NCBI GenBank assembly: GCA_028287035.1
Contig: JAQBQL010000212.1
Location: 1 to 64,000 of the forward strand
Origin: Labilithrix sp.
GTDB taxonomy: Bacteria > Myxococcota > Polyangia > Polyangiales > Polyangiaceae
DNA: 64,000 nucleotides
Reading direction: 5' to 3'
Shown: positions 27,072 to 35,900 of the stretch, in pieces
Layout: each line of letters begins with the position of its first letter
How positions within the stretch are numbered: position 1 is the first letter of the stretch
The notes under the pieces: generated by a model
Told to the model about the DNA's origin: nothing
What the model saw: only the letters and a program-made list of their open reading frames with translations
The model's database searches: none
Made by a program: the position numbers and the translations under genes

Positions 27072-27485
27072 ATGATGCGCATCAAGAAGATCGACCACAT
27101 CGCCGTGGCGGTCGACGACGTCGACGGCACGCTCGCGAAGTACAAGCAGGTGCTCGGTCTGGACCCCACGGTCCGCGAGGTGGTGGCCTCGCAGAAGACG
27201 GAGGCGGTGCTCCTCCCCATCGGCGAGACCAGCATCGAGCTCATCTCCCCGCGCGGTAACGACGGGCTCGACCGGTTCCTGCAGAAGAAGGGCCCGGGCC
27301 TCCACCACATCGCCATCGAGATCGAGGGGATCGAGGAGGCGCTGACGACGCTGAAGGCGCTCGGCGTCCCGCTCATCGACGAGACGCCGCGGAAGGGCGC
27401 GCGCGGTCACAAGGTCGCGTTCCTCCATCCGAAGGCGACCGGCGGCGTGCTCGTCGAGCTCGTCGAGCCCGACGCATCCGAGTGA
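27072..27485 (+). CDS. mce: Methylmalonyl-CoA epimerase
   Basis: VOC-fold enzyme of 137 residues interconverting (2R)- and (2S)-methylmalonyl-CoA, used in propionyl-CoA metabolism. Metal ligand candidates are His9 in IDHIAVAV, His79 in GLHHIAIEI and Glu129 in VLVELVEP, matching the family pattern. FLHPKATGGVLVEL is a family signature. Length is normal. Its partner mutase is not in the window. Its stop is only a few bases from the stop of the FAD oxidoreductase on the other strand. The start is ATG 27072, with the next codon also ATG. Confidence 0.93.
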   Translation: MMRIKKIDHIAVAVDDVDGTLAKYKQVLGLDPTVREVVASQKTEAVLLPIGETSIELISPRGNDGLDRFLQKKGPGLHHIAIEIEGIEEALTTLKALGVPLIDETPRKGARGHKVAFLHPKATGGVLVELVEPDASE

Positions 27486-27489
27486 CCGC

Positions 27490-29547
27490 TCAGGGCAGGT
27501 GGAGCCGCGACCGGTAGGTCGTGACCAGCGACGTCGCCGCCTGTCCGCGGCTCATCGCGTTCGGGCCCGGTGACGCCACCGCGGCGCTGGCGGTCGCGTC
27601 GCCGAGCGCCCGACCGATCATCGCCCGCAGCTGCTCGGACGTGACGGGCGCGTCGGGCGAGTAGGCGCCGCCGCCGGTGCCCGTGACGATGCCCTTCGCG
27701 GCGAGCGCCTCGACGGCGCCGGCGGCCCAGTGCGAGGCCGGGACGTCCGAGAACTGCCCGCGCGGCGTGACCGGAGCGATCCCGAGCGCGCGCACGAGGG
27801 CCGTCGCGATCTGCGCGCGCGTGACGCCCGCGTTCGGCAGGAAGTGGAGCGTCGCCGGGTCGGGCCCGCCCATGATGCCGCTCGTCGCGGCGAGCTGGAC
27901 GTCCTTCCAGAGCGCGCTGCCCACCTCGACGTCGTCGATCCAGTAGAGCGGCGCGCCGTCGGCGATGAGCCGCGCCTGCAGCTCGCGCAGGTGTCCCTCG
28001 TCGGCGAGCACGTCGCGCGGATCGTTCTTCCAGGAGACGGAGTACGCGGCCAGCGTGCCGGCGGCCTCGCCGATCGCCCACTCGATCGGATGGAGCCGGT
28101 ACGCGGAGCTGACCATGTGCGTCGTACCGATGTTCTTCGCGCCGGCAACCAGGCCGTTCATCGTCTCGGGGACGAGCGCGCCCATCGGCACCTGGTAGGG
28201 GAGGGAGTGACCGCGCGCGTAGGCCGTGCCCTCGGCGACGTTCTGGTGCATGTCGAGCGGGTAGAGGCCGATGCCGACCGAGGTGTCGAAGGTGCGGGCG
28301 CGCGCGCCGGTGACGTAGGCGTCGCTCACGTCGGTGGTCCGCACCGTCTCGAGCGCGCGGATGCGGCGGGCCTCGCGGATGTACGGGGTCTTGGCGACGC
28401 CGGTGTCGGTGCCGAGCACGTCGCTCCGCATCTTCAGGTTCGGGTAGCCGTGACCGTCGACCTCGGTCTGCAGCCAGTAGACGTAGGCGAGCGCGCGCTC
28501 GCGGGCGCGGGACAGCTGCTCCTTCGCCTCGGCCTCGGGCACGTCGATGATCCCGCCGAACGGATAGTCGTTGCCGCCGGCGCCCCAGTTCATCACCGAG
28601 AGATCGGTCCCGCCGCTCGCCGCGCCGTCGACGATGCGCCGGTACTCCCAGACGCCGTGCGCGCCGAACATCGCGAAGGTCTGGTGTCCGAAGCCCTTCA
28701 TCCACGGCTTCACGCCGTAGCCGTCCGGCTTCGGGATGACGTGGCTCTCGCCGGCGGGGCGGCGCTCGAGCACCACGTCGTAGGTGAGGCTCTGGACGCA
28801 TGCGGTGCAGCCGACCGCGGGCGCCTCGGGCTCGCCGGTATCGCTCTTCGGCTCCTGGCCGAGGCGATAGGCGGTGCCCGACAGCTTGATGATGTCCCCG
28901 AGCTCGGTCGCGTCCACGGTCTGCTTCGCGCGGATCGTGACGGAGCCGCCGTCGTTGCGCGCGAGGGTCACGCTGCGCACGCGGCCGCCGGAGGCGTCCA
29001 CCGCGGCCGGCTTCAGGCGGTAGAAGATCTTCAGCTTGCCCGACGCGACGAGGTCGCGGCTGAGCGCCCCGAGCGCGTCGAGCGCGACGCGGGGCTCCGC
29101 GCAGAGGCGGCTCACCCAGCAGTTGCCCGGGTTCGCGCGCCCGCCGTACCGGGCGCGCATCGTGGTGCGGAGCTTCTGGTAGGTGCGGGTCGCGCCGATG
29201 GTGTCGGTGAAGCGGCTGTCGTCCGAGGCGTTCAGGCCCTGCGCGGTGAGCTGACCGCCGACCCAGTCGGTCTCCTCCGTCACGCAGGTGTCCATGCCGA
29301 CGCGCGCCGCCGCGATGCCGGCGGCCATGCCGCCCGTCCCGCCGCCGACGACGAGGACCGAGCAGTCGAGGACGCTGCCCGCGGCAGGCGTCGTGCCGCT
29401 GGGCGGCGTGCCCGTGAGCGGATCGGCCGAGGCCTCGCTGTCGTCCTCGGGTTCGGCCGCGCAGCCGCCCGTCACGACCGAGGCGGCGATGAGCAGCGGG
29501 AGCAGGAGACCCGCGAAGGCACGAGGACGGGCCGGAAGAGCGCTCAT
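27490..29547 (-). CDS. FAD-dependent oxidoreductase lipoprotein with C-terminal SLH repeats
   Basis: Secreted flavoprotein of 685 residues. The lipobox Cys is 29 (VVTGGCAAEP), followed by an acidic spacer. The FAD Rossmann motif VVGGGTGGMAAG is at about 67-78. The middle is the FAD_oxidored family (DATELGDIIKLSG, GLVAGAKNIGTTHM). From about residue 560 on there are SLH-like repeats (FSDVPASHWAAGAVEALAAKGI, FLPNAGVTRAQIATALVRALGI), usually used to bind cell-wall polymers. The combination of lipid anchor, flavin enzyme and SLH is unusual. ATG 29547 is chosen; AGGTAGGG lies upstream, and the longer open frame to 30159 covers the next gene's strand. The substrate is unknown. Confidence 0.8.
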   Translation of the reverse strand: MSALPARPRAFAGLLLPLLIAASVVTGGCAAEPEDDSEASADPLTGTPPSGTTPAAGSVLDCSVLVVGGGTGGMAAGIAAARVGMDTCVTEETDWVGGQLTAQGLNASDDSRFTDTIGATRTYQKLRTTMRARYGGRANPGNCWVSRLCAEPRVALDALGALSRDLVASGKLKIFYRLKPAAVDASGGRVRSVTLARNDGGSVTIRAKQTVDATELGDIIKLSGTAYRLGQEPKSDTGEPEAPAVGCTACVQSLTYDVVLERRPAGESHVIPKPDGYGVKPWMKGFGHQTFAMFGAHGVWEYRRIVDGAASGGTDLSVMNWGAGGNDYPFGGIIDVPEAEAKEQLSRARERALAYVYWLQTEVDGHGYPNLKMRSDVLGTDTGVAKTPYIREARRIRALETVRTTDVSDAYVTGARARTFDTSVGIGLYPLDMHQNVAEGTAYARGHSLPYQVPMGALVPETMNGLVAGAKNIGTTHMVSSAYRLHPIEWAIGEAAGTLAAYSVSWKNDPRDVLADEGHLRELQARLIADGAPLYWIDDVEVGSALWKDVQLAATSGIMGGPDPATLHFLPNAGVTRAQIATALVRALGIAPVTPRGQFSDVPASHWAAGAVEALAAKGIVTGTGGGAYSPDAPVTSEQLRAMIGRALGDATASAAVASPGPNAMSRGQAATSLVTTYRSRLHLP

Positions 29548-29821
29548 GCACCCTACCTCAGCATACCGCGTACCACACCGCGCGACGGCGAGGCGCTCCT
29601 GGGTCGACGCTGGCGCCTCGGATTCCCTGCGCTTCCTGGACGACGCGCCGCGCCTTCCGCGCGGGCGACGCGTCAATGCCGGGCCTGGCTGGCGACCGGG
29701 GGTGGATCGGATCCCCCACGAAGGGCGCCCCGACGCAGGCGCCGCAGCCGCCGCTTCGTCACGCACTCGCCACCGGGAATCCGTGTCCAAACCGCGAGCG
29801 CTTGGTGTACGTTCGCGGGCC

Positions 29822-30949
29822 ATGAAGATCCTCGGGAAATCGAGCAGCGTCGCCAGCGTGATCGGCGCGGCCATCGGGCTCGCCGTCACCTGTGGCGCCG
29901 CCCCGGCGTCCGCGCAGATCGCGCCCACGGGCGTGACGAACACGCAGCCCGCGCCCAAGTCGGGAGGCCCCTCGGCCGGCTCGAACCCTGCCGCCCCCGC
30001 GACTCCGGCCAAGCCCGTCGACCCGAAGGCGCTGCTCGCGTCGGGCGAGAAGAAGTTCAAGTCCGGCGATTTCTCGGGTGCCCTCGCGGACTTCCAGACG
30101 TCGAACACCGCGAAGGCCTCCCCGGAGGCCGACCGCTGGATCGGCCAGGCGCAGGACAACCTCGGTCACATGTCGGAGGCGGTCGCCGCCTACGAGCGCT
30201 TCCTCGCGAACACGCCTCCGACCATGAAGGCGCAGGCCGACGAGACACGGAAGCGCATCGAGGCGATCAAGGCGATGCCCGGCAAGGTCCACGTCGAGAC
30301 CACACCGGCCGGCGCCCAGATCGTGATCGACCCGCAGCCGAACGCGCCCGTCACGGCAGGCGCGAACTCGGCGACGCCGCCGACCCCCACCGACGTCGAG
30401 CTCGCCCCGGGCAAGCACGTCATCCGGCTCTCTGCGGACGGCTACACGTCGGTCGACAAGGAGGTCGAGGTCGCCTACGGCACGAAGCAGGACCTCAAGG
30501 TCGACCTCGCGAAGAGCGAGACCGCGCCGCCGCCGTCGCCGCCCGTGACCGCCGAGAATCCGGCGCCCACGCCGCCGCCGCCCGCCCCGCCGCCGGAGCC
30601 CCGCTCCAAGGTGCCCGCGTTCGTGACCGGCGCGGTCGCCATCGTCGCCGCGGGCGTCGGCACGGGCTTCGGCATCGCCGCGCTCGGCCAGTCGAGCGAC
30701 TTCAAGAAGGACCCGACCACGAAGCGCGCCGACGACGGCGAGAACAACGCGCTCGTCGCCGACATGATGTTCGGCATCGCGATCACCTTCGGCGTCACGA
30801 GCGCCGTGCTGTTCCTGTCCGGCGACGCGCCGCAGACCGCGAAGGCCGACCCGCAAACCCGGGTCGCGAAGGCGCCCAAGATCACCATCACCCCGACGCC
30901 CTACGTCACGCCGAGCGGCGGTGGCGCCGGCGCAGTGGTCCGGTTCTGA
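29822..30949 (+). CDS. TPR/PEGA-domain membrane protein
   Basis: Protein of 375 residues with a cleavable signal (AAPASAQIAP). A TPR-like region follows (EKKFKSGDFSGALADFQ, then WIGQAQDNLGHMSEAVAAYERFL). Then comes a PEGA-type beta domain (GKVHVETTPAGAQIVID, LAPGKHVIRLSADGYTS), a Pro-rich linker, and two hydrophobic segments near the C terminus (AFVTGAVAIVAAGVGTGFGIA and ALVADMMFGIAITFGV). The same C-terminal plan is found in the TPR protein at 33678-34511. PEGA proteins are surface-associated in many myxobacteria. The gap to the upstream gene is about 274 bases and holds its promoter. Function is not known beyond envelope association. Confidence 0.8.
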   Translation: MKILGKSSSVASVIGAAIGLAVTCGAAPASAQIAPTGVTNTQPAPKSGGPSAGSNPAAPATPAKPVDPKALLASGEKKFKSGDFSGALADFQTSNTAKASPEADRWIGQAQDNLGHMSEAVAAYERFLANTPPTMKAQADETRKRIEAIKAMPGKVHVETTPAGAQIVIDPQPNAPVTAGANSATPPTPTDVELAPGKHVIRLSADGYTSVDKEVEVAYGTKQDLKVDLAKSETAPPPSPPVTAENPAPTPPPPAPPPEPRSKVPAFVTGAVAIVAAGVGTGFGIAALGQSSDFKKDPTTKRADDGENNALVADMMFGIAITFGVTSAVLFLSGDAPQTAKADPQTRVAKAPKITITPTPYVTPSGGGAGAVVRF

Positions 30950-30961
30950 AAGAGGACGTTC

Positions 30962-31222
30962 ATGAGCTCCCGTAACATTCGTAAAGGAATCGTCCTCGTC
31001 TTCGCGGCCGGTTGGCTCGGGCTCGGCTGCGAGCTCATCGTCGACTTCGATCGCACGAAGATCCCCGTCGACGCGACCGACGCGTCGATCAACGAGGGCG
31101 GCGATCTCGACGCCGCGGACGTGTTCGTCCCCGACACCTCCGTCGTCGACGCGGCCGACGGCTCCGACGCCTCGGACGCGGGCGGCGATGCCGACGCGGC
31201 CGACGACGCCGACGCGGGCTGA
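30962..31222 (+). CDS. Small Asp/Ala-rich lipoprotein
   Basis: Protein of 86 residues. The lipobox is GLGCEL with Cys23 or so, then IVDFDRTKI, a wording that seems recurrent in myxobacterial lipoproteins, then about 45 residues of Asp/Ala repeats (VDAADGSDASDAGGDADAADDADAG). It lies 12 bases after the TPR/PEGA gene and is likely co-expressed with it. The acidic tail resembles a spacer without a folded domain, so it may be a fragment of a longer family or a real short surface protein. No function can be given. Confidence 0.6.
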   Translation: MSSRNIRKGIVLVFAAGWLGLGCELIVDFDRTKIPVDATDASINEGGDLDAADVFVPDTSVVDAADGSDASDAGGDADAADDADAG

Positions 31223-31229
31223 GCGCCGT

Positions 31230-32558
31230 TCAGGCGAGGTGCTTCGCGACCACGTCGACGTCCGGCGGTAGCGGGACGGGGCGGTTGGCGAGCGGGGTCG
31301 CGACGTCGGCGAGCGTCGACTCGTGGTACCCGAGCTTCAGCTCGGTGAACTTGAGCGCGCTCGCCGTCGAGACGACGACCACGCGCTCGGTCGCTCCGAT
31401 GACGCCGCGGTCGCGAAGCTTCCGCGCGCACGCGAGGGCGACGCCGGTGTGCGGGTCGGCGTAGAGGCCGGTGCGGTCGGCGCGCGCACACGCATCGGCC
31501 AGCTCGGTCTCGGTGGCCTCCTCCACGACGCCGTTCATGGCGCGCAGCGCGGCCATCGCGCGCGGCGCGCTCACCGGGTTGCCGATGCGGATCGCGCTCG
31601 CCTGCGTCGGCTCGGCGACCATCGGCGTGACGGTGTCCGCGCCCGCGATGAAGGCGCGGTACATGGGGTTCGCCTTCGCCGCCTGCGCCACGCAGAGCCG
31701 CGGCAGGGCGGTCGTGAGGCCGAGCTCCTTCGCCATCCGGAACCCGGCGTAGAGCGCGGCGGCGTTGCCGAGGTTGCCGCTCGGGATGACCACCCAGTCG
31801 GGCACGGTCCACCCGAGCTGCTGGGCGATCTCGATGGCGACGGTCTTCTGGCCTTCGATGCGCAGCGGGTTCATCGAGTTCGCGAGGTAGACGAGGCCCC
31901 GGCGCGCGAGCTCGCGCACGATGGCCATGCATCCGTCGAAGTCGGTCTCGAGCGCGAGCACCTTCGCGCCGTGGGCGAGGGGCTGCACGAGCTGGGCGAC
32001 GCTCACCATCCCGCGCGGCAGGAGCACCACCACCGGCAGGCCCGCCGCCGCGCCGTACGCCGCGAGCGCCGCCGACGTGTCTCCGGTGCTGGCGCAGGCG
32101 ATGGCGCGAACCGCGAGCGAGCCGCTCCGCAGCCCGTGGTTGACGACGCTGACGAGCACCGTCATCCCGAGATCCTTGAACGAGCCGGTGTGCGTCGTCC
32201 CGCACTGCTTCACGTGGAGCTCGCCGAAGCCGAGCTCGCGGGCGAGCCGGCGCGCCGGGTAGAGCGGCGTCATGCCTTCACCGGTGGTGACGATCGCGTC
32301 GTCGGGCACCTCGGGCGCGATCCATTCGCGCTTGCCCCACACGCCCGACGGCGCGCTCCCGGCCGGACCACCGGTCGCGCTCCAGCGGCGCTCGAAGAGG
32401 GCGCGCCACTCGTCGCCGCTCACCGCGTGAAGCGCGTCGAGATCGTGCGCGACCTCGAGAAGCCCGTCGCACGAGGGGCACCGATAGATGGCCTGCGTCG
32501 TCGGAAAGGTGCCCGGGCAGCCCTCGAAGCAGCGGAATCGCGCGGAGTACCTGGTCAT
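31230..32558 (-). CDS. thrC: Threonine synthase
   Basis: PLP enzyme of 442 residues converting O-phosphohomoserine to threonine. The N terminus holds a zinc-ribbon-like Cys set at 10, 14, 27 and 30 (CFEGC and CPSC), found in some bacterial threonine synthases. The PLP Lys is in HTGSFKDLGM. Other motifs are ASTGDTSAALAAYGAAAGL, IPSGNLGNAAALYAG and NSMNPLRIEGQKT. It is the last gene of a run beginning with the TPR gene at 34511. The 7-base gap to the Cys-rich lipoprotein suggests co-transcription, an unexpected mix of envelope and amino-acid genes. No homoserine kinase or dehydrogenase is close by. Confidence 0.92.
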   Translation of the reverse strand: MTRYSARFRCFEGCPGTFPTTQAIYRCPSCDGLLEVAHDLDALHAVSGDEWRALFERRWSATGGPAGSAPSGVWGKREWIAPEVPDDAIVTTGEGMTPLYPARRLARELGFGELHVKQCGTTHTGSFKDLGMTVLVSVVNHGLRSGSLAVRAIACASTGDTSAALAAYGAAAGLPVVVLLPRGMVSVAQLVQPLAHGAKVLALETDFDGCMAIVRELARRGLVYLANSMNPLRIEGQKTVAIEIAQQLGWTVPDWVVIPSGNLGNAAALYAGFRMAKELGLTTALPRLCVAQAAKANPMYRAFIAGADTVTPMVAEPTQASAIRIGNPVSAPRAMAALRAMNGVVEEATETELADACARADRTGLYADPHTGVALACARKLRDRGVIGATERVVVVSTASALKFTELKLGYHESTLADVATPLANRPVPLPPDVDVVAKHLA

Positions 32559-32565
32559 CTGGCGG

Positions 32566-33678
32566 TCAGAGGGGCTTCGTCACGCACCGGAGAAACGGCG
32601 TGTTCACGGCCGACGGGCGGCACGCCTCGGTCGCCGCGCAGTCGGCGTCGACGGCGCAGACGTTCGCGCAGGTCTTCAGCTCCGCGTCGCAGTAGTCGGA
32701 CTGGCAATCGGTCGGCGCCGAGCAGGGGAGCCCCGCTTGCTTGCGGCTCGTGAAGGTGGAGCCGGAGCAGAACTTCAGCTGGTCGGTCCCGCTCGTCAGG
32801 TAGAGGCAGTGGCCGGTCGTGAAGAAGCCGCCGAGCGCGCGGCACGAGGCGGTGTTCGAGCACGAGGGGCGGCAGTTGCCGCTGCCGCTCGGGATGCACG
32901 TGTCGCTCGCGCACGTGGCGTTCGACGTGCACGCGGCGCCGGCCGGCGAAGCGCCCGCCGTCTCGGGCGGCGCGCACGCCCAGATCGAGTGCACCGGGGG
33001 CGGCGCGGTGGGCGTCGAGGCGTTGTCGATCACGCGGCACGTCGTCGTCCCGCCGCAGTCGCCCTCGGTGCAGCACGTGTCGAGGCAGGTGCGGGTGGTG
33101 GTTCCCGAGCAGACGCCGGAGCGGCAGTCGCGGTCGACCATGCACGTCGCGCCGCCCGTCGCCGGGCCCTGGGCCGATCCGCGGCCGGCGAGCGCGCCGG
33201 GCACGCAGTAGTTGCCGCCGGTGCCGCCGTTGAAGCACACGAAGCCCGACGCACACTGCGAGGAGGTGCAGCACGGCGTCGTGCAGATCGGACCGGTGCC
33301 GCTGACGATGGCGGTCGTGAGCACCGTCGCCGACGCACAGAGCTTGCTCTTGCAGTCCCCGTCGACGCGGCACTTGGAGCCCAGGTCGAGCGGGCCGCTC
33401 GGCGCGTCCGCCTCGAGGCGCGCGTCCGACGCATCGGCGACGGCGACGTCGGGATCGCCCGCCTCCTCGACGGGAATGACGCCGCCGTCGGCGACGCAGC
33501 GGCGGGTCGCGTCGTCACAGACGAGGCCGGTCGGACACGCCGCAGCCCCGCCCGCCGGATCGCACGCGACGTCCGGGACGTCGCCCGAGACGATCACGCT
33601 GCAGCCCGCGCCGAGGACGAGGAGCGCGAGAGCCCCGCCGAGCACCTTCGCACCCGCACCTCGCCGTCGCGCCGTCAT
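32566..33678 (-). CDS. Cys-rich repeat lipoprotein
   Basis: Secreted lipoprotein of 370 residues with lipobox GAGCSV. After an Asp/Ala spacer come many Cys motifs of the type CxxDxDCxSxxC (for example CRVDGDCKSKLC, CMVDRDCRSGVC, CTSNATCASDTC, CAVDADCAATEAC), spaced 40-60 residues apart. Such Dickkopf-like Cys modules are common in myxobacterial surface proteins. Disulfide-rich folding outside the cell is expected. The ATG overlaps the stop of the TPR gene by one base (TGATG). No ligand or enzyme activity is recognisable. Confidence 0.75.
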   Translation of the reverse strand: MTARRRGAGAKVLGGALALLVLGAGCSVIVSGDVPDVACDPAGGAAACPTGLVCDDATRRCVADGGVIPVEEAGDPDVAVADASDARLEADAPSGPLDLGSKCRVDGDCKSKLCASATVLTTAIVSGTGPICTTPCCTSSQCASGFVCFNGGTGGNYCVPGALAGRGSAQGPATGGATCMVDRDCRSGVCSGTTTRTCLDTCCTEGDCGGTTTCRVIDNASTPTAPPPVHSIWACAPPETAGASPAGAACTSNATCASDTCIPSGSGNCRPSCSNTASCRALGGFFTTGHCLYLTSGTDQLKFCSGSTFTSRKQAGLPCSAPTDCQSDYCDAELKTCANVCAVDADCAATEACRPSAVNTPFLRCVTKPL

Positions 33679-34511
33679 CAGAAGGTCCCGCGCAGGAGCG
33701 GCTCGGCGGACAGCGCGGAGCGTGACGGCTCCCGCGTGCGGCCGAAGTACAGATAGGCCGTGACCGCGAGGGCGACGATGCCGACGCCGAGCGCGACGTC
33801 CGCCACGAGCGCCTGCGTGTGCGCGTCGTCGGTCTTCGCCTGGAGATCGGCGTACGAGCCGTCTCGCCCCGTCACGTAGTCCTTGCCCGGCTCGTTCGAC
33901 AGCGCGAGGACGCCGAAGACGGCAGAGGCCCCGAGCGCCACCAGCGCCACCGATCCCGTGGCCACCGTGGCGGCATCGATCCGGCCGTGCGGGCGCTTCG
34001 GCTCGGGCTGCGGGCCGATCGGCTGCTCGGGACGGCGCGCGTCAGCCTCGGTGGTCGTCCTCGTCGGCTTCGCGGCGGCCGCCTCGCGCTTGGCGCCCTC
34101 GATCCGCTTGATGACGTTCTCGGCCTTTCCGCGCTCGCTCGCGGTCACGCCGTCCATCTGCATGTACTTCTGGAACCAGCCGACCGCCTCGTCGTATTTA
34201 CCCATGCGCTCGGCGACGATCCCGAGGTTGAAGACGAGGTCCTTCGCCTTCGGGTCGAGCGCGTGCGCCGCCTCGAGCTCCGCGGTCGCCTCCCGGTAGC
34301 TGCCGGCGGAGTAGAGGTCCTTCGCGCGCTGGAAGTGCTGCTGCGCCTCGAGCTGCTCCTTCGTCTTCGGCTCGGCGGTCGGCTCGCCGCCGGTCATGGC
34401 GCCGGCGCTCGGCCGCGTCTGGGCGTGCGCGGGGGCGGGCGCGAGCGAAAGCGCGCCGAAGCAGCCGCCGAGGCAGAGGACGGTGACAAGATTGCGCAGC
34501 CCGCGCGACAT
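33678..34511 (-). CDS. TPR membrane protein
   Basis: Protein of 277 residues with signal peptide (APAPAHAQT) and TPR-like repeats (FQRAKDLYSAGSYREATAELEAAHALDPKAKDL, FNLGIVAERMGKYDEAVGWFQKYM). A charged linker and two hydrophobic segments follow (VATGSVALVALGASAVFGVLAL, ALVADVALGVGIVALAVTAYLYFG). The C-terminal layout, including ALVAD before the last helix, matches the TPR/PEGA protein at 29822-30949, so the two are related. It is followed without gap by the Cys-rich lipoprotein, as the other copy is followed by the Asp-rich lipoprotein. Function unknown; likely an envelope scaffold. Confidence 0.78.
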   Translation of the reverse strand: MSRGLRNLVTVLCLGGCFGALSLAPAPAHAQTRPSAGAMTGGEPTAEPKTKEQLEAQQHFQRAKDLYSAGSYREATAELEAAHALDPKAKDLVFNLGIVAERMGKYDEAVGWFQKYMQMDGVTASERGKAENVIKRIEGAKREAAAAKPTRTTTEADARRPEQPIGPQPEPKRPHGRIDAATVATGSVALVALGASAVFGVLALSNEPGKDYVTGRDGSYADLQAKTDDAHTQALVADVALGVGIVALAVTAYLYFGRTREPSRSALSAEPLLRGTF

Positions 34512-34555
34512 CGCCTCGAAAGACTACCCGAATCCGGGGCGCTATAGTTCGCCGC

Positions 34556-35818
34556 GTGAGCGAATCCCTCGACGACCAGGTGCGCGCGCTCTGCATGGGG
34601 GCGCGGCAGGCGGCACGAAAGCTCGGGCCGCAGGGGCGCGAGGCGAAGGACGCGGCGCTCGAGGCGATCGCGCGCACCCTCGGCGAGCGCCAGGCCGAGG
34701 TGCTCGCCGCGAACGAGGCGGATCTCGAGGCAGCGCGCGCGGCCGGCACGAGGGGCGCGATGCTCGACCGCCTCATGCTGGACGAGCGGCGCATCGCCGC
34801 CATCGCCGAGAGCGTCCGCGAGATCGCGCGGCTCGGCGATCCCGTGGGCGAGGTCGTCTCGCGCACGATCCGTCCCAACGGCCTGCGGGTCACACGGGTC
34901 CGGGTGCCCCTCGGCGTCATCGCGATGGTCTACGAGGCCCGTCCGAACGTCACCATCGAGGCGAGCGCGCTCACGCTGAAGGCCGGCAATGCGGTCGTGC
35001 TGCGCGGCGGCTCCGAGGCGGTCCGCTCGAACACGGCCCTGGGTGCGGTCATCGGCAGCGCGCTCGAGGAGGTCGGCCTGCCCCCGGCGGCGGTGCAGGT
35101 CCTGCCGTTCACCGATCGCGACGCGATCCGCGCGCTCATCCACCAGACGGAGTACGTGGACCTCGCCATTCCGCGCGGCGGCGAGGCGCTCATCCGGTTC
35201 GTGACCGAGAACGCGCGCGTCCCGGTGGTCCAGCACTACAAGGGCGTCTGCCACCTCTTCCTCGACGAGGGCGCCGATCTCGCCGAGGCCCGGGACATCC
35301 TCCTGAACGCGAAGATGCAGCGGCCGAGCGCCTGCAACTCCCTCGAGTGCCTCCTCGTGGACGCCGCCGACGCCGCGCGCCTCCTGCCGCCGCTCGGAAA
35401 GGCGCTCCTCGCCGCCGGCTGCGAGCTCCACGGTGACGAGCGCACGTGCGCCCTCGTCCCCGGGGCGCTTCCCGCGGCGCCGGGCGACTTCGGCCGCGAG
35501 TTCCTCGACACCACCCTCGCGGTGCGCGTCGTCGACGGCCTCGATGCGGCGCTCGAGCACGTCGCGCGGTACGGCTCGGGCCACACGGAGGCCATCCTGA
35601 CGCGAAACGAGGACCATGCGTCACGCTGGCGGCGCGAGGTCGATGCGGCCTGCGTGGTCGTCAACGCCTCCACCCGTTTCCACGACGGCGGCGAGCTCGG
35701 CCTGGGCGCAGAGATCGGGATCGCGACGAGCCGGCTGCACTGGCGGGGGCCCATGGGCCTCGAGTCGCTGACCACCATGAAGTGGGTCATCGACGGTGAG
35801 GGGCAGATCCGACGCTGA
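34556..35818 (+). CDS. proA: Gamma-glutamyl phosphate reductase
   Basis: NADPH-dependent enzyme of 420 residues making glutamate semialdehyde on the way to proline. The catalytic Cys is in RPSACNSLE; other family stretches are VRVPLGVIAMVYEARPNVT, DLAIPRGGEALIRFV and VNASTRFHDGGELGLGAEIGIATSRLHWRGPMGLE. Length is normal. The start is GTG 34556, divergent from the TPR gene with only 44 bases between, so promoters of both must overlap. The partner proB is not in the window. Confidence 0.95.
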   Translation: MSESLDDQVRALCMGARQAARKLGPQGREAKDAALEAIARTLGERQAEVLAANEADLEAARAAGTRGAMLDRLMLDERRIAAIAESVREIARLGDPVGEVVSRTIRPNGLRVTRVRVPLGVIAMVYEARPNVTIEASALTLKAGNAVVLRGGSEAVRSNTALGAVIGSALEEVGLPPAAVQVLPFTDRDAIRALIHQTEYVDLAIPRGGEALIRFVTENARVPVVQHYKGVCHLFLDEGADLAEARDILLNAKMQRPSACNSLECLLVDAADAARLLPPLGKALLAAGCELHGDERTCALVPGALPAAPGDFGREFLDTTLAVRVVDGLDAALEHVARYGSGHTEAILTRNEDHASRWRREVDAACVVVNASTRFHDGGELGLGAEIGIATSRLHWRGPMGLESLTTMKWVIDGEGQIRR

Positions 35819-35900
35819 AACCGACGATTGCGCCAGGAATGGCGATTGACGGGGAGGCTCCCGATGGTCGAGGATTCGCCGCGTCTACGAAGGAGCTGAA

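Noticed and set aside
29548..29821. Possible small gene in the longest gap
   Set aside because: Frames here are short, without a ribosome binding site or family motif; the gap more likely holds the promoters of the two flanking genes.
27730..30975. Open frame of 1081 residues on the plus strand
   Set aside because: It runs through the FAD-SLH gene on the other strand and then through the TPR/PEGA gene in another frame; composition is biased and no domain appears.
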